Positions 1 through 7,284 of a stretch of DNA of 11,366 bases are shown here, in pieces (positions within the stretch are counted from its first letter, which is position 1; each line of letters opens with the position of its first letter). This DNA comes from Gammaproteobacteria bacterium (GTDB taxonomy: Bacteria; Pseudomonadota; Gammaproteobacteria; SZUA-229). The stretch covers positions 1-11,366 of the forward strand of contig JAOUPA010000052.1 in assembly GCA_029880105.1 (NCBI GenBank), in the 5' to 3' direction. A program made the position numbers and the translations under genes. The notes under the pieces were generated by a model, which had not been told where the DNA came from, made no database searches, and was given only the letters and a program-made list of their open reading frames with translations.

Positions 1-1
1 C

Positions 2-2404
2 ATGGCGGGAATCCGTACAGTAGAGGAGCTGCTAAAAATTGCCCCGGATGCCTATGATATTACCGTGTTCGGTGCCGAGCCGTATGGTAACTACAATCGA
101 ATTATGCTGTCACCGGTGCTGGCTGGCGAAAAAACGATTGAGCAAATCATGCTCAATGATGAGCAGTGGTACCAGGATAATGGTATTAAATTACACAAGG
201 GTAAAAAGGTCGATGAAATTGATCGTGCAAAGCGGCGTGTTATTGCCAGTGATGGTACCGCTGAAGAATATGATCGACTTTTAATTGCTACCGGGTCAAA
301 TCCTTTTATTATTCCTGTTCCGGGTCACGACATGGATGGCGTGATTTCATTCCGCGATATTCATGATGTTGATCAGATGATTGACTGCTCCAGGAAACAT
401 AAACACGCCGTGGTCATTGGCGGTGGCCTGCTTGGACTGGAAGCGGCAAACGGTTTAATGCAGCAGGGCATGAGCGTAACAGTCGTGCATTTAATGGATA
501 CGCTGATGGAACGTCAGCTTGATAAGGCTGCGGCAAAAATGTTGCAGTCATCACTGGAGCAACGAGGCCTGAGCTTTTTGATGGCAGCACAGACCGAGGC
601 AATAATTGGCAAGGATCGTGTTGAAAAGGTACGTTTCAAAGATGGTACGGAAATCTATGCTGACCTGGTCGTGATGGCAGTCGGTATTCGCGCAAACTTT
701 GAGCTTGCGCAGCAGGCGGGCATCTATTGCGAACGCGGCATTGTCGTGAGTGATACGCTGCAAACTTATGATCCGCGAGTGTATGCAGTTGGTGAATGTG
801 TGCAGCATCGTGGTATGACTTATGGACTGGTGGCGCCGCTCTACGAAATGGCGCGTGTCTGTGCCAATCATCTTGCGCAACATGGTATTGGCCGTTATGA
901 AGGCACCGTGACTTCAACCAAGCTAAAGGTAACCGGTATTGACCTGTTTTCTGCGGGTGATTTTACTGGTGATGAAAATACCGAGGAGCTGGTGTTTCAG
1001 GATATCGCGCGCGGTGTTTATCGAAAACTGGTCGTTCAGGATAACAGGATCAAGGGCGCGGTGATGTATGGCGATACCATCGATGGTATCTGGTACTTTG
1101 ACCTGATGCGTGATGGCACCGATATTTCGGATTATCGTGAGAAGTTGCTGTTCGGTCAGGCGCATCTTGGTGACTCGGGCCATGGTGATAATAATCGCGT
1201 TGTTGCCATGTCCGATAGCGCGGAGATTTGTGGCTGTAACGGTGTCTGTAAGGGAGACATTGTTAAAGCGATTAATGATAAAAAACTGCTGACTCTGGAA
1301 GAGGTGCGCGCCCATACCAAGGCATCAAGCTCGTGTGGTTCCTGTACCGGGCTGGTTGAATCATTGCTGGCACATATCGTCGGTGGAAATTTTTCAACAG
1401 CACCGCATTTAAAACCCATTTGCGGTTGTACCGATCACTCGCACGATGCGATCAGGGCAGCGATTAAAGACCACGAACTAAAATCGATTCGCGCCACGAT
1501 GGATTTTCTTGAATGGAAGACACCCGATGGTTGCGGTAAGTGTCGCCCGGCACTGAATTATTATTTGATTTGCCAGTGGCCAGCAGAAGGGCTGGATGAT
1601 TACCAGTCACGATTTATCAACGAGCGTGCCCACGCCAATATCCAGAAAGATGGCAGTTACTCGGTAATTCCACGTATGTGGGGTGGAAGTACCACGCCGA
1701 CCGAATTGCGGGCAATTGCCGATGTTGCTGAAAAATACCAGGTAAAGACAGTACACGTCACAGGTGGTCAGCGTATTGGCCTGTACGGTTTAAAGAAAGA
1801 ACAGTTGCCGGTGATCTGGGCAGAGCTCAACCAGGCAGGCCTGGTTTCAGGCCATGCCTACGGTAAGGCCCTGCGTACGGTCAAAACCTGTGTCGGTAAA
1901 GAGTGGTGTCGCTTCGGCACGCAGGACTCGACGCATCTCGGTATCGAACTGGAAAAAATGACCTGGGGCTCATGGACGCCACACAAATTCAAGATGGCTG
2001 CCTCGGGTTGTCCGCGTAACTGCGCAGAGGCAACGATTAAAGATTTGGGCGTGGTCTGTGTTGATTCAGGTTATGAAATTCATGTTGCAGGTAATGGCGG
2101 TATTAAAGTGCGTGCGACGGATTTTTTGTGCACGGTAAAAACCGAGCAGGATGTGCTTGAGTATTGTGCGGCCTATATGCAGCTCTATCGCGAACAGGCA
2201 CATTATCTTGAACGCACAGCACCGTGGATTGAACGTGTTGGTCTTTCCTACGTTAAGGAAAAAATTGTAGAAGATGAAGATGGTCGCAAGATTCTGGCAG
2301 AACGCTTTCTTGAGTCACAAAAGTACATGCAGGATGACCCATGGCAGGCGCGAGCCGGTGGTGTCGACAGGCATGAGTTTGAGCCGATGAAGTTACTGTA
2401 CTGA
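2..2404 (+). CDS. nirB: Assimilatory nitrite reductase [NAD(P)H], large subunit (5' end cut off by window)
   Basis: Cytoplasmic enzyme that reduces nitrite to ammonium with six electrons from NAD(P)H through FAD, Fe-S clusters and siroheme. Numbered from the first in-window Met, it has an N-terminal FAD/NAD(P)-binding pyridine nucleotide-disulphide oxidoreductase fold (a second dinucleotide motif, VIGGGLLGLEAA, near residue 140). Two BFD-like [2Fe-2S] domains follow (C410/C412/C445/C448 and C474/C476/C511/C514). The C-terminal siroheme/[4Fe-4S] half carries C630-x5-C636 and C670-x3-C674. The ATG at base 2 is very probably internal: NirB proteins usually start about ten residues earlier with a beta strand leading into G-x-G-x-x-G, and this Met sits inside that motif. 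About 800 residues are visible, against about 847 in E. coli NirB. It is followed 30 bases later by nirD. The promoter is not in the window. Confidence 0.96.
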   Translation: MAGIRTVEELLKIAPDAYDITVFGAEPYGNYNRIMLSPVLAGEKTIEQIMLNDEQWYQDNGIKLHKGKKVDEIDRAKRRVIASDGTAEEYDRLLIATGSNPFIIPVPGHDMDGVISFRDIHDVDQMIDCSRKHKHAVVIGGGLLGLEAANGLMQQGMSVTVVHLMDTLMERQLDKAAAKMLQSSLEQRGLSFLMAAQTEAIIGKDRVEKVRFKDGTEIYADLVVMAVGIRANFELAQQAGIYCERGIVVSDTLQTYDPRVYAVGECVQHRGMTYGLVAPLYEMARVCANHLAQHGIGRYEGTVTSTKLKVTGIDLFSAGDFTGDENTEELVFQDIARGVYRKLVVQDNRIKGAVMYGDTIDGIWYFDLMRDGTDISDYREKLLFGQAHLGDSGHGDNNRVVAMSDSAEICGCNGVCKGDIVKAINDKKLLTLEEVRAHTKASSSCGSCTGLVESLLAHIVGGNFSTAPHLKPICGCTDHSHDAIRAAIKDHELKSIRATMDFLEWKTPDGCGKCRPALNYYLICQWPAEGLDDYQSRFINERAHANIQKDGSYSVIPRMWGGSTTPTELRAIADVAEKYQVKTVHVTGGQRIGLYGLKKEQLPVIWAELNQAGLVSGHAYGKALRTVKTCVGKEWCRFGTQDSTHLGIELEKMTWGSWTPHKFKMAASGCPRNCAEATIKDLGVVCVDSGYEIHVAGNGGIKVRATDFLCTVKTEQDVLEYCAAYMQLYREQAHYLERTAPWIERVGLSYVKEKIVEDEDGRKILAERFLESQKYMQDDPWQARAGGVDRHEFEPMKLLY

Positions 2405-2434
2405 GATAATAAATAAGTTTAATAAGGTGATGTT

Positions 2435-2773
2435 ATGAGTGATAACTGGATTGAAGTAGGTGTGCTGAGCGATATTCCAAAACTGGGCGCACGCGTTGTA
2501 CGAGGTAGTGATGGCGATATCGCTATTTTCAGAACGGTCGATGACAAGGTCTTTGCGCTGCGTGATGCGTGTCCACACAAAGGCGGACCATTGTCGCAGG
2601 GTATTGTGCATGGTAATCGTGTTACCTGCCCGTTACACGACTGGAAAGTTCAGCTGGGCTCGGGCAGTGCTGTGGAACCGGATGAAGGTTGTGCCGCCAG
2701 TTTCCCGGTAAGGGTGGAAGGTGAAAAAATTTTTTTGTCACTGGCGCCCAATGAAGGTTGTCCAAATCAGTAA
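2435..2773 (+). CDS. nirD: Nitrite reductase small subunit, Rieske-type
   Basis: A 112-residue protein of the NirD family, partner of NirB in the cytoplasmic NAD(P)H nitrite reductase. It has a full Rieske [2Fe-2S] ligand set: C46-x-H48, then C65-x2-H68 after a 16-residue spacer. NirD of E. coli has the same fold but lacks the cysteine/histidine ligands, so this one resembles the Rieske-bearing subtype found in many other bacteria. The start at 2435 is supported by AAGGTG at 2424-2429, five bases upstream. The gene lies 30 bases after nirB and 9 bases before nasA, so the three are probably one transcript. Whether the cluster is used in catalysis or only structurally cannot be told from sequence. 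Confidence 0.95.
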   Translation: MSDNWIEVGVLSDIPKLGARVVRGSDGDIAIFRTVDDKVFALRDACPHKGGPLSQGIVHGNRVTCPLHDWKVQLGSGSAVEPDEGCAASFPVRVEGEKIFLSLAPNEGCPNQ

Positions 2774-2782
2774 ATACCGAAG

Positions 2783-5461
2783 ATGAACCCGGTTAAAACA
2801 ACATGCCCCTATTGCGGTGTTGGCTGTGGCGTTATCGTCAGCCAGGATAAAGACGGTCAATATATTGTTAAGGGTGATACAGATCACCCTGCAAATCAGG
2901 GCCTGTTGTGTTCAAAAGGTAGTGCGCTGGCGGAAACACTGTCGCTTGATGGTCGTTTGCTATCCCCGGAAGTTGCAGGAAAAAAAGTTGGCTGGGATGA
3001 AGCAATTATGCAGGCGGTGGAAGGCCTGCAGTCAATTATTGAAAAACATGGCCCTGGTGCCGTTGCCTTTTATGTGTCTGGACAACTATTGACCGAGGAT
3101 TATTATGTTGCCAATAAACTGATGAAGGGGTTTATTGGTAGCGGTAATATCGATACCAACTCGCGCCTTTGTATGTCATCGGCGGTAGCAGGTTATAAGC
3201 GCGCGTTTGGCAGTGACACCGTACCCGGTTGTTATCAGGACCTGGAACGCGCAAAGCTTATCGTGCTGGTAGGTTCCAATACAGCATGGTGTCATCCCAT
3301 TATTTATCAGCGAATTGTCAGGGCAAAAAAAGCGAACCCGGATTTATTCGTTGTCGTAATTGATCCACGCGTAACGGCAACCAGTAATATTGCAGACCTG
3401 CATCTGGCAATCGCATCAGGCATGGATCATGTTTTGTTCAATGGCCTGTTTAAATATATTGTCGAGCAGAACGAGGTAGACGAGAACTTTGTCGAATTAC
3501 ATACCCAGGGATTAGAACAAATAGACCAGAAGGTTTTGCCTAAAATAAAATCAGTGGCCGAGGCCTGTCAACTTGATACTGCAGCGGTTGAGCAGTTCTA
3601 TCGATTGTTCGCGCGAACAGACCGTGTGGTCACCCTGTTTTCACAGGGTATCAACCAGTGGTCGAATGGAACGGATCGTGTCAACGCCATTATTAATGTA
3701 CACCTGTTAACAGGAAGAATTGGCCGTCCCGGTATGGGGCCGTTCTCTGTTACTGGACAGCCGAATGCCATGGGCGGGCGCGAAGTAGGGGCGCTGTCTA
3801 ACCAGTTGGCGGCGCACATGGATATTGATAATGAGCAGCATCAACAGTGGGTCAAGGAGTTCTGGCAGGCGCCAGGGCTAACAAAAAAACCAGGGCTCAA
3901 GGCGGTCGATCTGTTCCAGTCAATTAATGACGGCAAGATCAAGGCGGTGTGGATTATGGCGACAAACCCGGCAGTTTCATTGCCTGATAGTAAAAATATT
4001 CAACGCGCACTACAGGCCTGTGAGCTGGTGATTGTTTCTGACTGTGTACGTGCTACGGATACGACGCAATATGCAGATATTCTGTTTCCAGCAGAGACCT
4101 GGGGAGAGCGTGACGGTACGGTGACTAATTCTGAGCGATGTATTTCCAGGCAACGGCGCTTCCTGAAAAGTCCGGGTGAGGCACGGCCAGACTGGTGGAT
4201 CATCAGCCAGGTGGCAAGAAACTTAGGTTATGAAAAGGCATTTGCCTATCAATCATCGGCAGAGATATTTTTTGAACATGCGCGATTAAGCGGCTTTCAT
4301 AATGAAGGGTCACGCGATTTTGATATAAGCGCCTTTGCTGAGCTGGATGTTCATTCCTATGATCAATTACAACCTGTACAGTGGCCCGTGACCAAACAAA
4401 ATGCTGCAGGCACCAGGCACATGTTTGGTGATGGCCGTTTCTTTACTGATAGTGGCAAATCCCGATTTATCAAAATTGAAAATACATTTTCTGCTGGTGA
4501 TGTTTCGGAGGCGTATCCATTTAATCTCAACACTGGTCGTGCTCGAGATCATTGGCACACCATGACGCGTACCGCCAAATCTCCAAGACTGTCCATGCAT
4601 ATTCGCGAACCTTATGTCGAAATTCATCCTGATGATGCAGTGTGTTATCAACTGAAAGAAAATTCACTGGCTAGAGTTAGCAGTGTTAATGGTGAAGCGC
4701 TGGTGCGGGTAAAAATTAGTGAAGCGCAACACAGGGGACAATTGTTTGTACCGATTCACTGGAGTGATCAGTTTTCTTCGAGAGCGGTAATCAATCAACT
4801 GGTCAATGCCAATATCGACCCGATATCCGGTCAGCCTGAGTTCAAGCGTACACCTGTTAAGATAGAGGACTGCAATACTTCGTGGTATGGCTTTGTGATT
4901 TCAAGGCGAGAATTACCCGGCGTGGAGAAATTTGATTACTGGAGCATAATCAAAGCTGAAAATGCTACCTGTTATGAATTCGCCGGATTCACTCGGGTTG
5001 AAGACTGGACAGGCGTATCGAGATCGATTTTGTGTACAGAGTCAGAAAGTGCAGAATGGATTGAGTACCATGATTCAGCAAAGGGACGATACCGCGCAGC
5101 GCGTATTGATGATGGGGTTCTGGATAGTTGCGTATTTATCGGGCCGGACAATAAGTTGCCTGAGAAAAACTGGTTGATGAATTTGTTTAGCGGCCAGCCG
5201 CTGGTCGAGGCCGACCGCAATAGTCTATTAACGGGTAAGTCTGCCTTTCCTGTGGTTGATCAGGGCCCAATTATCTGTTCCTGTTTTTCTGTTGGTGTGA
5301 ATACGATTCGACAGGCTATGGCTGAAGGTCAGTTGCTGACCGTGGATGAGATTGGTGTAGCACTTCGTGCCGGTACAAACTGCGGTTCATGTCGCCCTGA
5401 AATTCAGGCGGTAGTCGATCAGGTGCTCAGTGAGCAGCCTGTGATGCCTGCGCTTAACTAA
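2783..5461 (+). CDS. nasA: Assimilatory nitrate reductase, catalytic (molybdenum) subunit
   Basis: An 892-residue cytoplasmic Mo-bisMGD oxidoreductase that reduces nitrate to nitrite. The N-terminal [4Fe-4S] domain has C8-x2-C11-x3-C15 and C43, followed by K45, the lysine usually placed between cluster and pterin. N-S-R-L-C-M-S-S carries C130, the expected molybdenum ligand. The cofactor-binding C-terminal part has T-G-R-A-R-D-H-W-H-T-M-T-R-T from T584, a hallmark of NasA/NarB-type enzymes that argues against formate dehydrogenase. A C-terminal BFD-like [2Fe-2S] domain (C832, C834, C867, C870) is present, as in Klebsiella-type NasA. No twin-arginine signal is seen, which argues against periplasmic NapA. 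The ATG begins nine bases after the nirD stop with no clear Shine-Dalgarno sequence, which suggests translational coupling to nirD. No separate NasB/NasC diaphorase subunit lies downstream. Confidence 0.95.
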   Translation: MNPVKTTCPYCGVGCGVIVSQDKDGQYIVKGDTDHPANQGLLCSKGSALAETLSLDGRLLSPEVAGKKVGWDEAIMQAVEGLQSIIEKHGPGAVAFYVSGQLLTEDYYVANKLMKGFIGSGNIDTNSRLCMSSAVAGYKRAFGSDTVPGCYQDLERAKLIVLVGSNTAWCHPIIYQRIVRAKKANPDLFVVVIDPRVTATSNIADLHLAIASGMDHVLFNGLFKYIVEQNEVDENFVELHTQGLEQIDQKVLPKIKSVAEACQLDTAAVEQFYRLFARTDRVVTLFSQGINQWSNGTDRVNAIINVHLLTGRIGRPGMGPFSVTGQPNAMGGREVGALSNQLAAHMDIDNEQHQQWVKEFWQAPGLTKKPGLKAVDLFQSINDGKIKAVWIMATNPAVSLPDSKNIQRALQACELVIVSDCVRATDTTQYADILFPAETWGERDGTVTNSERCISRQRRFLKSPGEARPDWWIISQVARNLGYEKAFAYQSSAEIFFEHARLSGFHNEGSRDFDISAFAELDVHSYDQLQPVQWPVTKQNAAGTRHMFGDGRFFTDSGKSRFIKIENTFSAGDVSEAYPFNLNTGRARDHWHTMTRTAKSPRLSMHIREPYVEIHPDDAVCYQLKENSLARVSSVNGEALVRVKISEAQHRGQLFVPIHWSDQFSSRAVINQLVNANIDPISGQPEFKRTPVKIEDCNTSWYGFVISRRELPGVEKFDYWSIIKAENATCYEFAGFTRVEDWTGVSRSILCTESESAEWIEYHDSAKGRYRAARIDDGVLDSCVFIGPDNKLPEKNWLMNLFSGQPLVEADRNSLLTGKSAFPVVDQGPIICSCFSVGVNTIRQAMAEGQLLTVDEIGVALRAGTNCGSCRPEIQAVVDQVLSEQPVMPALN

Positions 5462-5465
5462 TGTA

Positions 5466-5495
5466 ATAAAAAAGGGGCATATGCCCCTTTTTTAT
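5466..5495. terminator. Bidirectional intrinsic terminator between nasA and the porin gene
   Basis: A perfect 30-base palindrome centred on CATATG. The GC-rich core GGGGCAT/ATGCCCC is flanked by a run of six A on the left and six T on the right, so a G/C stem followed by a U-tract forms on either strand. It starts five bases after the nasA stop and ends 22 bases before the porin stop codon, which is where a shared terminator for two convergent genes should be. The loop would be the central four to six bases. Confidence 0.92.
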
Positions 5496-5517
5496 CTAAC
5501 ACGTTTTAATTAATACA

Positions 5518-6633
5518 TTAAAACTCAACCGCGAGCTGTGCAGTGATCATGCTGCCTGATTCACCTGTGCCACCATCAGTTGTTTCGTAGTCACTGGCGT
5601 TGCTCAGTTCAACAGCAAAGGCAACATCGTTGGCAACCGTGGTTGATACCGAGAACATATTGCGTGATTCTGGTAATGCGCTACCATCGATGTCACCTGT
5701 GCTCTGGTGAGCGATGGCAAAGGTGTAGTCACGTTCACCCATTTTCATGGAGTAGGCGGCTTCAATATTGGTAGCACTTGGGCTGGCCTTGGCGCCATTG
5801 AACTGAAGATCTACCGTGTTGAAATCATCCATGGCGGCAACGTGTTCAAAAATTACCGTTAGTGCATCCATATTGATGATGGCGTGCACGGCCATGCCAG
5901 CGGTGTGTTCCTGAATTGTTGGTCCAGCTAACAGTGCGCCTTCAAGGCCATCGGTCTCTGCCATATTGTTGATGTAGTCAAAACCAAGGGCAAGTTCCAT
6001 AGAACCAGTTTTCATGCTGTAACCGATGCTGATACCAAAGTCATCGACAACGTCGTTGTCAGCAACAGTGGGATCGGTATCAACTTGATCAGAGTTGCCG
6101 TTGAATGCATAAATCGAAGCATGGAGGCCGCCAGTGGCGAAGCCGACTCGTATAGCTGCCTCCTGCGTTTCGCCGAGCTCCAGGGTCAGCGGATCAGAGA
6201 TCATATGGCTTTCAAAGTTACCAAAAGGTACGTACATGCGGCCGGCTGTCAGATATATATACATATCATCTTCTGCAGATATTTCTCTGGGCGAGCCGGG
6301 GCGATGATGGCCCGGGCTGGCAGAGGGGTCAACGCCACTTGAGATTGTAATGAAGCCTTCATCTATCACTGGTGGGTCTGTGTCGTCGTCTTCATGTAGC
6401 ACCAAAATGTGCCCAGTGACGTTTTCGTTAATCTGCGCATCAAAGCCGATTTCAACGGTGGCCAGGGCGATGTCGCTACCTTTTGTTGAGGCGGTTTGGT
6501 CTTTGCCTGAATTCATTTCAACTTCAATGGCGCCACTTACCTCAAGTGTTGGCTCAGCCATTGCTGGCGTGGTGCTGATAGCCATGGCGGTTAATGTGGC
6601 GGCAGAAAGCGTTTTTAAATTAATCGTATTCAT
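5518..6633 (-). CDS. Outer-membrane beta-barrel porin, LbtU-like family
   Basis: A 371-residue probable outer-membrane protein. It has a Sec signal peptide (residues 1-26, ending A-M-A before E27), alternating polar/hydrophobic strands throughout, and a terminal phenylalanine (A-V-E-F), as expected for a barrel recognised by the BAM complex. The block around residues 125-165 (A-G-R-M-Y-V-P-F-G-N-F-E-S, then S-D-P-L-T-L-E-L-G-E-T) resembles the family named after LbtU, the Legionella legiobactin receptor/porin. Many proteobacterial members have no known substrate, so siderophore transport is not established here. A His/Pro/Gly-rich segment at about residues 99-115 looks like an inserted loop. 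The ATG is preceded by CAGGAA (plus-strand 6641-6646) at good distance. It is convergent with nasA and is the last gene after hemH and the DUF523 gene, but it has its own promoter candidate. Confidence 0.82.
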   Translation of the reverse strand: MNTINLKTLSAATLTAMAISTTPAMAEPTLEVSGAIEVEMNSGKDQTASTKGSDIALATVEIGFDAQINENVTGHILVLHEDDDTDPPVIDEGFITISSGVDPSASPGHHRPGSPREISAEDDMYIYLTAGRMYVPFGNFESHMISDPLTLELGETQEAAIRVGFATGGLHASIYAFNGNSDQVDTDPTVADNDVVDDFGISIGYSMKTGSMELALGFDYINNMAETDGLEGALLAGPTIQEHTAGMAVHAIINMDALTVIFEHVAAMDDFNTVDLQFNGAKASPSATNIEAAYSMKMGERDYTFAIAHQSTGDIDGSALPESRNMFSVSTTVANDVAFAVELSNASDYETTDGGTGESGSMITAQLAVEF

Positions 6634-6683
6634 TAAGTTATTCCTGTAAAAAATTATTATTACTTACCTGTGTGAAATTCCGT

Positions 6684-6713
6684 ATTACATGAATTTAGTG
6701 TGGGTACTATCAA
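6684..6713 (-). promoter_or_regulatory. Candidate sigma-70 promoter for the porin gene
   Basis: Read on the minus strand, TTGATA (plus 6708-6713) and TGTAAT (plus 6684-6689) each match the -35 and -10 consensus at five of six bases, with an 18-base spacer. Transcription would begin roughly 40-45 bases upstream of the porin ATG, leaving room for the CAGGAA ribosome site. A 10-base palindrome, AACTATAGTT (6725-6734), lies just upstream of the -35 and could be an operator, but no known regulator is recognised. Confidence 0.55.
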
Positions 6714-6758
6714 AATCTGTATGTAACTATAGTTTCTTGCCGGTTGATATCAAGGTAT

Positions 6759-7283
6759 TTAATCAGAACTTGTAAGCCGCTTATCATATTCATTAACGGC
6801 CTGGATAAAGGCATTAAGCAAGCTGGGCTGTTCGAGTTGCGTCTCTTCAATAATCGGCAGGAGTCGGTGCTCGACCAGTGATTGGGTGAATATGCCACTG
6901 GTTAACAGGCTGGTGGCTTCGCCATTATCAGTAAAGACAGGTGTACTGTTATAGCCGCAGCTGGGTGATCGGCTTTTGGCAATGAACCCGGCGAGCTGCT
7001 CCAGCTTTGGCAGTTTCTGCTCGCAGTAGTCGTGCATCAGGCCGGTGATTTCAAGCTTCGGGTCGTCACGGCCGATTAGCCGTAGTGAGTCAATCCTGCC
7101 TCTAAGCTGTACCGGTGGGCGGGGTATCGATAAACCTGCCTCGACTTCGGGACAGATCGGGATGAGTTCAAATTGCTCGGCAAGTTGTTCGATGGCGATA
7201 GCACTGGGTTTGGACTGGCCATCGTAGCGCACGGCATCACCGAGCAGGCAACGGCTGACACCGATGCAGATTTTCTCGGTCAC
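6759..7283 (-). CDS. DUF523 family protein, TudS-like (putative Fe-S desulfidase)
   Basis: A 174-residue protein when started at the GTG at 7283. DUF523 proteins begin a few residues before an S-x-C-L-L-G motif, and here I-G-V-S-R-C-L-L-G follows directly, then V-R-Y-D-G. Starts further upstream would put a proline-rich tail inside hemH and are rejected. Conserved family blocks are P-I-C-P-E-V-E-A-G (C44), P-R-P-P-V-Q-L and A-K-S-R-S-P-S-C-G (C109). C12, C44 and C109 match the three-cysteine pattern expected to hold a [4Fe-4S] cluster in TudS, a thiouracil desulfidase of this family. There is no DUF1722 domain, unlike YbgA-type fusions. It begins one base after the hemH stop (TAA-C-GTG) with no strong ribosome site, so translation is probably coupled to hemH. 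The real substrate is unknown. Confidence 0.85.
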   Translation of the reverse strand: MTEKICIGVSRCLLGDAVRYDGQSKPSAIAIEQLAEQFELIPICPEVEAGLSIPRPPVQLRGRIDSLRLIGRDDPKLEITGLMHDYCEQKLPKLEQLAGFIAKSRSPSCGYNSTPVFTDNGEATSLLTSGIFTQSLVEHRLLPIIEETQLEQPSLLNAFIQAVNEYDKRLTSSD

Positions 7284-7284
7284 G

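Noticed and set aside
6744..6753. TTGATATCAA palindrome near the end of the DUF523 gene, resembling an FNR half-site pair.
   Set aside because: FNR sites need four bases between TTGAT and ATCAA, and here the halves abut. It is a chance palindrome as far as I can tell.
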